Assembly: GCA_902526175.1 (NCBI GenBank)
Contig: CABZJY010000005.1
Span: forward strand, 75,711 to 116,564
DNA from: an uncultured Alphaproteobacteria bacterium
GTDB taxonomy: Bacteria > Pseudomonadota > Alphaproteobacteria > Methylaequorales > Methylaequoraceae
Length of the DNA stretch: 40,854 bases
Direction of reading: 5' to 3'
In this document: positions 8,036-16,100 of the stretch, one piece after another
Position numbering within the stretch: the stretch's first letter is position 1
Layout of the letters: every line of letters begins with the position of its first letter
The notes under the pieces: model-generated
Database searches by the model: none
What the model was told of the DNA's origin: nothing
The model's input: the letters and a program-made list of their open reading frames with translations, nothing else
Made by a program: the position numbers and the translations under genes

Positions 8036-8929
8036 ATGTCTAAAAATAATATACAAATTTGGAACACATACGCTGAGGCTTTTCCCATGAAGTGCTCAAG
8101 ATTAATTATTACAGCTGAAAATTATAGATGGGCATTTAATGCAGTAAATTCATTTACAGGTTTTGCCACATCGGTTATTGCATGTGGATGTGAAGCAGGT
8201 ATAGAAAAAAAGTTAAAAAAAGTTGATACTCCAGACGGCAGACCTGGTTATTCAATTTTAATTTTTTCTATGTCTGAAAAAGAACTAGCGAAACAAGTTT
8301 TAAACCGAACAGGTCAATGTGTTATGACGTCTCCATCATCAGCAATATTTTCTGGTAATAAAGGGGAAAAAAAAATTAAGTTAGGTAACTCACTCAGATA
8401 TTTTGGAGATGGGTATCAGATATCAAAAAAATTTGGAGATAAAAGATTTTGGAGAATACCAGTTATGGATGGTGAGTTTGTTTGTGAGGATTTTGCCTTC
8501 CAAATGTCCGGTATAGGTGGAGGGAATTTTTTAATTCTTGGAGAATCTCAAAAAAGTGTAATTGAAGCGTGCGAAGTTGCAGTTAAGTCTATGAAAGAAT
8601 TAGATAATATCATTTTACCATTTCCTGGTGGAGTTGTTAGGTCTGGTTCAAAAGTTGGATCAAAATATAAAAACTTAATTGCATCTACAAATTTTGAATA
8701 TTGTCCTAATCTTAAAGATATTGTTAGTTCTAAACTTAAGCCAAATATAAAGTCAGTTTTAGAAATTGTTATAGACGGAATTTCATCTTTAGATATTTCA
8801 ATAGCAATGAAAGTGGGTATAAAGTCAATTTTAAAAAAGAAAGTTAAGGGTGTTATTGCTATTTCAGCCGGTAATTATGGTGGAAAACTTGGTCCACACC
8901 TTTTCCATTTGAGGGAAATTTTAAAATGA
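8036..8929 (+). CDS. fhcD: Formylmethanofuran:H4MPT formyltransferase (FhcD/Ftr)
   Basis: FhcD transfers the formyl group between formyl-H4MPT and methylofuran. The 297-residue protein aligns by eye end to end with Ftr: 'YAEAFPMKCSRLIITAEN', 'SVIACGCEAGIE', 'TPDGRPGYSILIF', 'RTGQCVMTSPSSAIFSG', 'RYFGDGYQISK', 'RIPVMDGEFVCED' and the C-terminal 'SAGNYGGKLGPHLFHLRE'. It follows the fhcB stop after one base and overlaps fhcC by ATGA (8926-8929), so the three fhc genes are translationally coupled. Confidence 0.96.
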   Translation: MSKNNIQIWNTYAEAFPMKCSRLIITAENYRWAFNAVNSFTGFATSVIACGCEAGIEKKLKKVDTPDGRPGYSILIFSMSEKELAKQVLNRTGQCVMTSPSSAIFSGNKGEKKIKLGNSLRYFGDGYQISKKFGDKRFWRIPVMDGEFVCEDFAFQMSGIGGGNFLILGESQKSVIEACEVAVKSMKELDNIILPFPGGVVRSGSKVGSKYKNLIASTNFEYCPNLKDIVSSKLKPNIKSVLEIVIDGISSLDISIAMKVGIKSILKKKVKGVIAISAGNYGGKLGPHLFHLREILK

Positions 8930-9753
8930 GTTTGCTAGAATTAAAAACTAAAATTGATATTTCTTACGATTTAGACCTTAAAAACCTTAATGAAATCAAT
9001 TTTAGTAAATTAAATAAAAAAAAAATCTCTGATATTTCTCTTGAATATAATTTTAAAAAAATAAAGCTTTCAGAGGTTTTTAATATTCAAATCCTAACTG
9101 AAAAAAAAAATAATAAAAAAATTATAATAATTGGATCGAATAAATTTTTTAGAAATATTGGATTTAAATGGAAAGAAAACTCTCTTTGTATTAAAGGTGA
9201 CGCTGGTTCATATTTAGGACATAGGATGGAAGGTGGATTAGTTGAAGTTAAAGGCTCAGCTGAGAACTTTGTTGCTTGTAAAATGACTGGAGGAAAAATT
9301 ATTATTGATGAAACAGTAGGTGATTACACTGGGTCCGCTGATTTCGGTGAAAAGATTGGTATGAACGGGGGTGTTGTTGTAATAAAAAAAAATGCTGGAA
9401 ATTATTTAGGAAATTTTATGAGGAGAGGTGTAATTATTGTAGGTGGACACGTTAAAGATAACTGCTGCAATAATTTTATAGCAGGGACAATTGTTATTAA
9501 TGGGAATATAGGAAAAAATTTAGCTACAAATATGAAACGAGGAACTATAATTACAAATTGTAAAAAAGCCATTCCTCATAAAAAATTTATAAACTGTGGT
9601 GACCAAAAAATAGATTTTTATAATATATTTAATAAACATTTCAGGAATGATTTAGGCGTTCAAAGTAAGTGTAAAAATTTTGTCAAATATATTGGTAATA
9701 CTGATGTAAATGGTTACGGTGAGATTCTTCTTAGAAAATCTAATCAAAAATAA
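8926..9753 (+). CDS. fhcC: Formyltransferase/hydrolase complex subunit C (FhcC)
   Basis: FhcC is related to formylmethanofuran dehydrogenase subunit C and to the glutamate synthase alpha C-terminal domain, a structural beta-helix built from G-x2-G-x3-G repeats. About six turns are visible between residues 86 and 215, for example 'GDAGSYLGHRMEGG', 'VGDYTGSADFGEKIGMNGG', 'NAGNYLGNFMRRG' and 'GNIGKNLATNMKRG'. The N-terminal 80 residues are lysine-rich and poorly conserved. It starts within the fhcD stop (ATGA), and its last 14 bases overlap the convergent hpnM gene, leaving no room for a separate terminator. Confidence 0.93.
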   Translation: MSLLELKTKIDISYDLDLKNLNEINFSKLNKKKISDISLEYNFKKIKLSEVFNIQILTEKKNNKKIIIIGSNKFFRNIGFKWKENSLCIKGDAGSYLGHRMEGGLVEVKGSAENFVACKMTGGKIIIDETVGDYTGSADFGEKIGMNGGVVVIKKNAGNYLGNFMRRGVIIVGGHVKDNCCNNFIAGTIVINGNIGKNLATNMKRGTIITNCKKAIPHKKFINCGDQKIDFYNIFNKHFRNDLGVQSKCKNFVKYIGNTDVNGYGEILLRKSNQK

Positions 9754-10333
9754 TTTTAGAATCTAAGTTTTTAATAAGGCCATCAGCACCTTCTAAATTA
9801 ATTATTGATGAAAAATCACTTTTTTTAGTAGAAATTTCGCTGATAGACCCTTTTAAAATAACATCAAATATTTTCCAGTCCCCTTTAATGTTTTTTGAAC
9901 ACAAATAGGAAATTTCAATTGGTGTTTCGCCTTTTATATTCAGTTCGGTGTTAATAAGAATTCTTGTTTTATCTATTTTTTCAACATTTTTCTCAGAAAA
10001 ATTTGCTTCATTCATATTTTTGAATCTTTTAACGTAATTATATGTTAAAAAATCTAGGAATTTTAATTGAAGTTTTTCTTTTTGATTTTCTTCTAGTTTT
10101 TTCCATTTTCTTCCATAAATAATTTTTATCATCTTTCTAGAATCAAATATTTGTGAGTTGATATTTCTAAGTGTGAAAAAATTCTGTTTAAATTTTTGTG
10201 CAGATTGATTATTTAAAAGTAAAGCATCGTGTAAATTTTTTACTTTATGCTCACATCTTTCTGAAGCATTTAAATTTAAAAAATTTATACTTATTGAAAA
10301 TATTATTGATAAAATGTATTTAATTTTTCTCAT
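9740..10333 (-). CDS. hpnM: MlaC/HpnM-family periplasmic protein
   Basis: This is a small secreted protein of the MlaC/Ttg2D (toluene tolerance) family. HpnM is the version in hopanoid gene sets and is proposed to move lipids or hopanoids through the periplasm. An N-terminal signal sequence is clear: 'MRKIKYILSIIFSISINFL' then 'NASERC', with cleavage probably near residue 23. The body has the family pattern 'F...RKMIKIIYGRKWKKL', 'KLQLKFLDFLTYNYVKRF' and 'WKIFDVILKGSIS'. At 197 residues the length is normal. The family match is moderate, and assignment as HpnM rests on hpnA being divergent 29 bases away. It overlaps fhcC at its 3' end. Confidence 0.75.
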   Translation of the reverse strand: MRKIKYILSIIFSISINFLNLNASERCEHKVKNLHDALLLNNQSAQKFKQNFFTLRNINSQIFDSRKMIKIIYGRKWKKLEENQKEKLQLKFLDFLTYNYVKRFKNMNEANFSEKNVEKIDKTRILINTELNIKGETPIEISYLCSKNIKGDWKIFDVILKGSISEISTKKSDFSSIINLEGADGLIKNLDSKIIFD

Positions 10334-10362
10334 TGTCTAATTTTTTAATTTATCTTTTTTAT

Positions 10363-11349
10363 ATGCCAAAAACAATATTAATAACAGGTGCTAATGGTTT
10401 TCTCGGATCTAGAATAGCTATAATTGCTAAAAAAAGAAAATATAATGTCATTGCTTTGGTAAGAAAATCCTCAAATTTAGAAAATTTAAAAAAACTTGAT
10501 GTTGAAATTTGTGTTGGTGACTTAAGAGACAAAGAATCTCTCAAACCTAGTGTTAAAAAAGCTGAAATCATTTTTCATGTAGCTGCAGATTATAGACTGT
10601 GGGCAAAAAAAAAATCAGATATATATGATGCTAATGTGTATGGAACTGAAAATTTATTAAAGATAAGTTCTGAAATAGGTCCCAAAAAAATCATATATAC
10701 ATCAAGTGTAGCCACATTAGGTTTAAATCATGGCAGTATTAGCAATGAAGAAACACCAGTGCATTTTAAAAATATGGTTGGGGATTACAAGAAATCAAAA
10801 TTTATAGCTGAGCAAATTTTTCAAGAATATGTAAAAAGTAAAAAAATCTCTGGAATTATACTGAACCCTTCAACACCTATTGGCCCAGGAGATTTCAAGC
10901 CAACGCCCACAGGAAAAATTATTCAACAAGTGCTAAATAAGAAAATGCCAGCATATGTCGATACAGGTTTAAATTTTGTTCACGTCGATGATGTCGCTCT
11001 AGGACATTTTTTAGCTTTAGAAAAAGGTAAAATTGGACAAAAGTATATTTTAGGAGGTGAAAACTTAATGTTTAAAGATTTTTTAGATTTGATCTCTGAT
11101 TATGCTCGTATTCCAAAGATCGTTACCAAACTTTCTCCAAAATATTTGTATCCTTTTGCATATATGAATGAATTCTTTGCTTATATACTTAATAATTATG
11201 AACCAATGTTAACTGTTGATGGTTTGTCGATGTCCAAACAGAAAATGTTTTTTTCCTCAGAAAAGGCAAAAAAACAATTAGGATATAGACCACGTGATAT
11301 AAAAAGTGCTATAAAAGATGCAGTTGATTGGATAAAAATGAAATTTTAG
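10363..11349 (+). CDS. hpnA: Hopanoid-associated NAD-dependent epimerase (HpnA)
   Basis: HpnA is an extended short-chain dehydrogenase, a putative sugar epimerase of hopanoid side-chain modification. Features: 'PKTILITGANGFLGS' with the NAD loop GANGFLG (8-14), 'VCVGDLRD'-type motif after the second strand, 'FHVAADYRLWAKK', the catalytic pair in 'GDYKKSKF' (Tyr-x3-Lys) and 'NPSTPIGPGDFKPTPTG', a strong HpnA signature. I start at ATG 10363 (328 residues). A TTG at 10333 in the same frame would add a poorly supported 'LSNFLIYLFY' peptide. It is followed by ispH, whose ribosome site overlaps the hpnA stop. Confidence 0.93.
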   Translation: MPKTILITGANGFLGSRIAIIAKKRKYNVIALVRKSSNLENLKKLDVEICVGDLRDKESLKPSVKKAEIIFHVAADYRLWAKKKSDIYDANVYGTENLLKISSEIGPKKIIYTSSVATLGLNHGSISNEETPVHFKNMVGDYKKSKFIAEQIFQEYVKSKKISGIILNPSTPIGPGDFKPTPTGKIIQQVLNKKMPAYVDTGLNFVHVDDVALGHFLALEKGKIGQKYILGGENLMFKDFLDLISDYARIPKIVTKLSPKYLYPFAYMNEFFAYILNNYEPMLTVDGLSMSKQKMFFSSEKAKKQLGYRPRDIKSAIKDAVDWIKMKF

Positions 11350-11361
11350 GAGTATGTTATT

Positions 11362-12327
11362 TTGGAAAAAAAAAATGACCTCAAATCTTTAAGAGTATTT
11401 CTTGCCCAGCCAAGGGGATTTTGCGCTGGTGTAGAGAGAGCTATTACTATAGTTGAAAGAGCTATTGAACTCTATGGGCCTCCAGTTTATGTGAGACATG
11501 AAATAGTTCATAATAAAAGAGTTGTAAATAATTTGGTATCAAAAGGTGCAATTTTCGTACAAGAACTCGACCAAATTCCAGCTGGTGCAGTGACAGTATT
11601 TAGTGCCCACGGGGTGGCTCAAAAAGTTGAGGATACTGCTCATCTTAGGAAGCTTCCAGTTTTAGACGCTACATGCCCATTGGTAGCAAAGGTTCACAAA
11701 GAAGGCCAAAGATATTCAGCTAATGGTTATGAAGTTGTATTAATAGGACACGAGGGTCACCCAGAAGTTGTTGGAACTATGGGAAGAATATCAGGTGATG
11801 TATATCTGGTTTCTAACACAGATGATGTAAAAAAACTTCAAGTACGAGACCCATCAAAGTTGTCATATATAAGTCAGACAACTTTATCAGTTGATGATAC
11901 TAAAGTGGTTATTCAGGCTTTAAAAAAAAGATTCCCAAAAATAATTGGTCCTGATGTTAAAGACATATGTTATGCAACTCAAAACAGACAATCTGCGGTT
12001 AGAGATTTGGTTGATCATGTTGATTTAATGCTTGTTGTTGGAGCAAAAAACAGTTCAAATTCTAATAGGCTAAGAGATCTTGGAGAAGAGTCGGGGGTCA
12101 CAACTTACCTAATTGAGACGTGTAAAGATCTTGATAGTAAGTGGTTTAATAATGTAAATTCAGTTGGGATTTCTTCTGGAGCCTCAACGCCAGATGAACT
12201 TGTAAATGAAGTTATTGATCGTATTTCTACATTTAGAAAAATTAAAATTGAGAAAAGGCCTGGTATTGAGGAAAATGTGGTTTTTAAACTTCCGAAAGAA
12301 CTTGTTAATCAACAATTAGCTAATTAA
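11362..12327 (+). CDS. ispH: 4-hydroxy-3-methylbut-2-enyl diphosphate reductase (IspH)
   Basis: IspH makes isopentenyl and dimethylallyl diphosphate in the last step of the non-mevalonate pathway using an iron-sulfur cluster. The three cluster cysteines are seen in 'PRGFCAGVERAI', 'LDATCPLVAKVH' and 'KDICYATQNRQ', along with 'FSAHGVAQ' and the C-terminal 'SSGASTPDELV'. At 321 residues it is complete. The start is TTG at 11362, supported by AGGAG at 11349-11353. Its place between hpnA and hpnH shows isoprenoid supply built into the hopanoid locus; dxs of the same pathway lies in the opposing operon. Confidence 0.97.
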   Translation: MEKKNDLKSLRVFLAQPRGFCAGVERAITIVERAIELYGPPVYVRHEIVHNKRVVNNLVSKGAIFVQELDQIPAGAVTVFSAHGVAQKVEDTAHLRKLPVLDATCPLVAKVHKEGQRYSANGYEVVLIGHEGHPEVVGTMGRISGDVYLVSNTDDVKKLQVRDPSKLSYISQTTLSVDDTKVVIQALKKRFPKIIGPDVKDICYATQNRQSAVRDLVDHVDLMLVVGAKNSSNSNRLRDLGEESGVTTYLIETCKDLDSKWFNNVNSVGISSGASTPDELVNEVIDRISTFRKIKIEKRPGIEENVVFKLPKELVNQQLAN

Positions 12328-12354
12328 AAATATATATAAAAAAGTGAAATAAAT

Positions 12355-13554
12355 ATGGGAATTCCTTTAATACAACAAATAAGAGTCGGTTCATACATAA
12401 TTAAACAAAAGATTCTAGGAAAAGAAAAATACCCGCTGGTACTTATGTTAGAACCATTGTTTAGATGTAATTTGGCATGTGCAGGCTGTGGAAAAATTGA
12501 TTATCCAAAAGAAATTCTTAATCAAAGATTATCAGTAAAAGATTGCATAGATTCGGTGGAAGAATGTGGTGCTCCAATTGTTTCAATCCCTGGAGGGGAA
12601 CCTTTGATACATAAAGAGATGCCACAAATTGTTGAAGAATTAATTAAGAGAAAGAAGTTTGTGTATTTATGTACAAATGCAATTCTTATGGAAAAAAAAA
12701 TTGAAGATTATAAACCCAGCCCATATTTCACATGGTCAGTTCATCTTGACGGTCTCAAAGATGAACATGATAAAGCTGTTTGTCAGGATGGTGTTTTTGA
12801 TCGTTGTGTTTCAGCAATTAAAAAGGCTAAAGAGTTAGGTTTTAGATGTAATGTTAATTGTACAATTTTTAATTATGCAAATCAGGATGAGATGGTGAAG
12901 TTCTTAAATTTTGTTACTGATGACCTGGGAGTTGATGGTATTACTATTTCGCCAGGCTTTGCGTATGAAAGAGCTCCAAATCAAGATCATTTTATTAAAA
13001 GATCAAATACAAAAAAATTCTTTAGAGATTTGTTTAAATCCAAAACTTTTAAAAAATGGGACTTCAGTCATTCTGGTCTATATCTCGATTTTCTTGCTGG
13101 AAATCAATCTTATACTTGCACTCCATGGGGTAATCCAACAAGAAACATTTTTGGTTGGCAGAAACCCTGTTATCTTTTGGGAGAGGGATATGTGGATTCT
13201 TTTAAGAAATTAATGGAAGAAACAGACTGGGAAAAATATGGCACAGGAAACTATGAAAAATGTTCAGATTGTATGGCTCATTGCGGCTATGAAGCTTCAG
13301 CAGTTACTGATGTCTTTAAAAACCCTTTGAAAGCAATAACAGTAGCGCTAAATGGTCCTAAAACCGATGGTAAAATGGCAAAAGAGATCGATTTGAGCAA
13401 GTCTAGAGATCCTGATTTTGTTTTTGATTCTCATGTGCAAAAAATGATGAAAGAAATCCATGATCGAAAAAATAAAGAAGAAAAAAAACAACATAAAAGT
13501 AGAAATATTTCTAGTTCTGACTCAGAAATTAGTAATGTTAGTGTTGCGCAATAA
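12355..13554 (+). CDS. hpnH: Adenosyl-hopene transferase, radical SAM (HpnH)
   Basis: HpnH adds the 5'-deoxyadenosyl radical to diploptene to give adenosylhopane, the first step to C35 extended hopanoids. The radical-SAM cluster motif Cys38-x3-Cys42-x2-Cys45 lies in 'EPLFRCNLACAGCGKI', followed by 'SIPGGEPL', 'WSVHLDGLKDEHD' and 'ISPGFAYERAP'. A second cysteine group, 'CYLLGEGY' and 'KCSDCMAHCGYE', is at the C-terminus. Length is normal (399), with a variable Lys/Ser-rich tail. It is co-directional with ispH (27-base gap) and convergent with hpnG, the next enzyme of the pathway. Confidence 0.97.
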   Translation: MGIPLIQQIRVGSYIIKQKILGKEKYPLVLMLEPLFRCNLACAGCGKIDYPKEILNQRLSVKDCIDSVEECGAPIVSIPGGEPLIHKEMPQIVEELIKRKKFVYLCTNAILMEKKIEDYKPSPYFTWSVHLDGLKDEHDKAVCQDGVFDRCVSAIKKAKELGFRCNVNCTIFNYANQDEMVKFLNFVTDDLGVDGITISPGFAYERAPNQDHFIKRSNTKKFFRDLFKSKTFKKWDFSHSGLYLDFLAGNQSYTCTPWGNPTRNIFGWQKPCYLLGEGYVDSFKKLMEETDWEKYGTGNYEKCSDCMAHCGYEASAVTDVFKNPLKAITVALNGPKTDGKMAKEIDLSKSRDPDFVFDSHVQKMMKEIHDRKNKEEKKQHKSRNISSSDSEISNVSVAQ

Positions 13555-13564
13555 CAATTTTTTT

Positions 13565-14203
13565 TTATTTTTCAAATAATTCTCGACACACTTTTTTTAA
13601 AACACTTTGAGCTTTTAAAAAACACAACCCTAACCTAATTACTGCAAAAAAATTTAAGGGAAATTTATATAAATATTTTAATTTTTTATCTTTGAAATAA
13701 AAATTAACTAAATCCTCAGGCAAGCTTGTATCAGAATCATCAAGGATGATTTTTAAAGCTACAAAAGGAATCTTATACTTAATGCATACTTTTTGCACGC
13801 CTTCTGATTCCATGTCAATTAAACTAGCCTGATATTTTTTATAGATATCTTTTTTTTCTGATTCTTTATAAATAATATTATTTGAACAGAATAAGCTATC
13901 CTCAACAACGTTGTTTTTAAATTTTTTTCTAAGCTTTAATCTGAATACTTTAGAAGTTAATTTTGAACTTCCATCACTCCAGACAATCTTTTTAGGAAGG
14001 CAAACATCTCCAGTTTTTATTTTTTTGTTTGTTGAAGCAGCAAACCCAATATTAATGATACAATTAAGTTTTTTTTGAGCTAATTTTTTTGACTCTCTAG
14101 CTGCATTATGTTTTCCAAAGCCAAAGGAACAATAAATATTTGATTTTTCAAGAATTTTTTTTTCTATTTTTAGTCCAGCAACTATACCGTAATTAGTGTT
14201 AAT
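13565..14203 (-). CDS. hpnG: Adenosylhopane nucleosidase/phosphorylase (HpnG), ATT start
   Basis: HpnG, of the purine nucleoside phosphorylase superfamily, removes adenine from adenosylhopane. Reading the minus strand from 14203 gives 212 uninterrupted codons: 'NYGIVAGLKIE' at the N-terminus, 'CIINIGFAASTNKKIKTGDV' in the middle, and the nucleoside-binding 'SLIDMESEGVQK' with 'PFVALKIILDDSDTSLP' near the end, in family order and length. There is no ATG, GTG or TTG between the upstream stop and the 'DMES' motif, where the first canonical start (13813) would delete two thirds of the enzyme. An ATT at 14201-14203 follows GGAG by 7 bases, so I take ATT as the start. It is the last gene of the minus-strand hopanoid operon, 2 bases after shc. 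Confidence 0.88.
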   Translation of the reverse strand: MNTNYGIVAGLKIEKKILEKSNIYCSFGFGKHNAARESKKLAQKKLNCIINIGFAASTNKKIKTGDVCLPKKIVWSDGSSKLTSKVFRLKLRKKFKNNVVEDSLFCSNNIIYKESEKKDIYKKYQASLIDMESEGVQKVCIKYKIPFVALKIILDDSDTSLPEDLVNFYFKDKKLKYLYKFPLNFFAVIRLGLCFLKAQSVLKKVCRELFEK

Positions 14204-14205
14204 TT

Positions 14206-16098
14206 TTAGGCTCCATATACTGGTTTTTGAGAATTTGATTTAATCAAGTTTTTATATTTTGATAATGCTAGTAGAGGAAAGTATTTTGAATACCCATGAT
14301 ATTTTAAATAAAATACTTTTGGGAACCCAACAGCTGTATATAAATCTTCATTCCATTCTTTTTTACGGAGTAAATAATCAATTCCCTTTTTTACAGCATT
14401 TGACTTAATTTCTCCTGCTGAAATTAATCCCATTATTGCCCAAGCAGTTTGTGATGGAGTACTTTTTACTTTATACCCAATAAAATTTTTATCATATGTT
14501 CTACCATCTTCGCCCCAACCACCATCATTTTGTTGAGTAGTTTTTAAGTAATTAATACTTCTTTCAAACACTTTTTCTTTACCTGCAAATTCAACTAGAT
14601 TCAGTGCTGAGAGGGCAGACCATGTTCCATATATGTAATTAGTCCCCCATCTGCCATACCAACTTCCATCATCTTCTTGTTGTCTTACTAGATAATTAAC
14701 TCCTCTTTGAATTGCTTTTTCTGTCCCCTTATTTTGTATTTGTGCAAGAAAACTTATACATCTTGAAGAAACATCAGCTGTTGGCGGATCTAATAGGGCA
14801 CCATGGTCAGCAAATGGTATATAATTTAAATAGAAATAAGTATTATCTGCGTCAAATGAACCCCATCCACCATTTTTTGATTGCATACCAATTATCCAGT
14901 TCTTTGTTCTTTGAATGCACATATCTATTTTTTTATCTCTAATTTTTAGATTATATCTGTGCAGTAGCATTCCAATAAGTGCTGTGTCATCAACATCTGG
15001 ATAAAAATCATTTCTAAATTGAAATGCCCAGCCTCCAGGTTTGAGCCCAGGTTTATTTTCAGACCAATCACCTGGTATTTTAATTTCTCTTTCTAACAAC
15101 CAATAAACAAAATTTTGAACATTTTTTTTATTTTCCATGAATGCTAATCCAACCCAACCTGTATCCCAAATAGGCGATAGGCATGGTTGACAATATGCCT
15201 CTGTTTTTTTTATAACAAGTAATTCTCTCAAGGCTCTTTCTGCAAGTACAATCTCACTTTTGAATCTATTATTATTATCTAGCTTAAGAGCTATTAATGC
15301 ATTAACCATAGCTGGAAATATTCCACCTAGACCGTCTTTATTGTTAAGCCGTTTAACTATCCATTCATATGCTGTATCTAAAGACTTTTTTTTTAAATTC
15401 TGTGAAAAGTGAGGTTCAATCAATTTAATTAAATTATCAAGCTTAATAAAAAACTTAGTGAGAAAATTCTCTTTTTCAGCTCTTGGAAGATTTCTTAAAT
15501 AATCTTGTTCCTGACAAAATAATTCTGAAATAGAAACATTGTTTGGGTTGTTGGCAATAGGTTTTTTCTTCATGATGATAAGAAGTGGGACAACCACAGT
15601 TCTTGACCAATATGAAATCTTAGTTAGATGAAATGGAAACCACTTAGGCAAACACATGATTTCTATTGGCATAGATGGAACAGTTTTCCAACTGACTTGT
15701 TGGAATAATGCTAGTGTAATTCTTGTAAATACATTTGATTTTTCGGCACCACCCATTTCAATAATTTTTTTTTTTGCAGCAATCATTTGTGTGGAATTGG
15801 GGTCAAACCCTGAGAGTTTTAATGCAAAATATGATTTTACAGAAGCACTCAGATTTGATTCTCCTCCATAAAATAGTGGCCAACCTCCATCTTTATTTTG
15901 TTTACTAAGCAAATATTTCGTAATTTTTTTTTCTAGTTTAATATCAATCTCACCAAAAAAATGCATCATTATTATGTATTCAGATGGAATCGTTGAATCA
16001 GCTTCCAGCTCAAAAACAATATGATTTTTATTGTTCACCTTCTTTTCAATTGAAGAAATTTCAATCTGTATTCTTTTTTTAATTGCATTTAGATTCAT
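14206..16098 (-). CDS. shc: Squalene-hopene cyclase
   Basis: Shc cyclises squalene to hopene and hopanol on the membrane. The catalytic acid motif DxDDTA is seen as 'YPDVDDTALIG' near residue 368. Several QW motifs recur: 'KQNKDGGWPLF' near the N-terminus, 'GMQSKNGGWGSF', 'RQQEDDGSWYGRWG' and 'TTQQNDGGWGEDG'. The region 'CQPCLSPIWDTGW' and the 'SRCISFLAQ' segment are also typical. At 630 residues it is complete. The ATG lies 2 bases after the hpnE stop with GGAAAG as ribosome site, and the last codons carry the hpnG ribosome site. Confidence 0.97.
   Translation of the reverse strand: MNLNAIKKRIQIEISSIEKKVNNKNHIVFELEADSTIPSEYIIMMHFFGEIDIKLEKKITKYLLSKQNKDGGWPLFYGGESNLSASVKSYFALKLSGFDPNSTQMIAAKKKIIEMGGAEKSNVFTRITLALFQQVSWKTVPSMPIEIMCLPKWFPFHLTKISYWSRTVVVPLLIIMKKKPIANNPNNVSISELFCQEQDYLRNLPRAEKENFLTKFFIKLDNLIKLIEPHFSQNLKKKSLDTAYEWIVKRLNNKDGLGGIFPAMVNALIALKLDNNNRFKSEIVLAERALRELLVIKKTEAYCQPCLSPIWDTGWVGLAFMENKKNVQNFVYWLLEREIKIPGDWSENKPGLKPGGWAFQFRNDFYPDVDDTALIGMLLHRYNLKIRDKKIDMCIQRTKNWIIGMQSKNGGWGSFDADNTYFYLNYIPFADHGALLDPPTADVSSRCISFLAQIQNKGTEKAIQRGVNYLVRQQEDDGSWYGRWGTNYIYGTWSALSALNLVEFAGKEKVFERSINYLKTTQQNDGGWGEDGRTYDKNFIGYKVKSTPSQTAWAIMGLISAGEIKSNAVKKGIDYLLRKKEWNEDLYTAVGFPKVFYLKYHGYSKYFPLLALSKYKNLIKSNSQKPVYGA
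14211..14214 (-). promoter_or_regulatory. Shine-Dalgarno that sets the ATT start of hpnG
   Basis: GGAG on the minus strand (14214 to 14211) lies within the last codons of shc and is spaced 7 bases from the ATT at 14203. The spacing is optimal. It is the main evidence that hpnG begins with ATT. Confidence 0.7.
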
Positions 16099-16100
16099 AA

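Noticed and set aside
10333-10362. TTG 10333 as hpnA start
   Set aside because: It would add ten hydrophobic residues before the conserved NAD-binding start and overlap the hpnM start codon; ATG 10363 fits the family.
12911-13213. 100-codon frame inside hpnH
   Set aside because: It is an alternative frame of a well-conserved radical SAM gene and has no recognisable protein features.
13565-13813. hpnG as a truncated remnant of 82 residues
   Set aside because: The same frame continues upstream without a stop to 14203 with conserved HpnG text, so it is full length with an ATT start.
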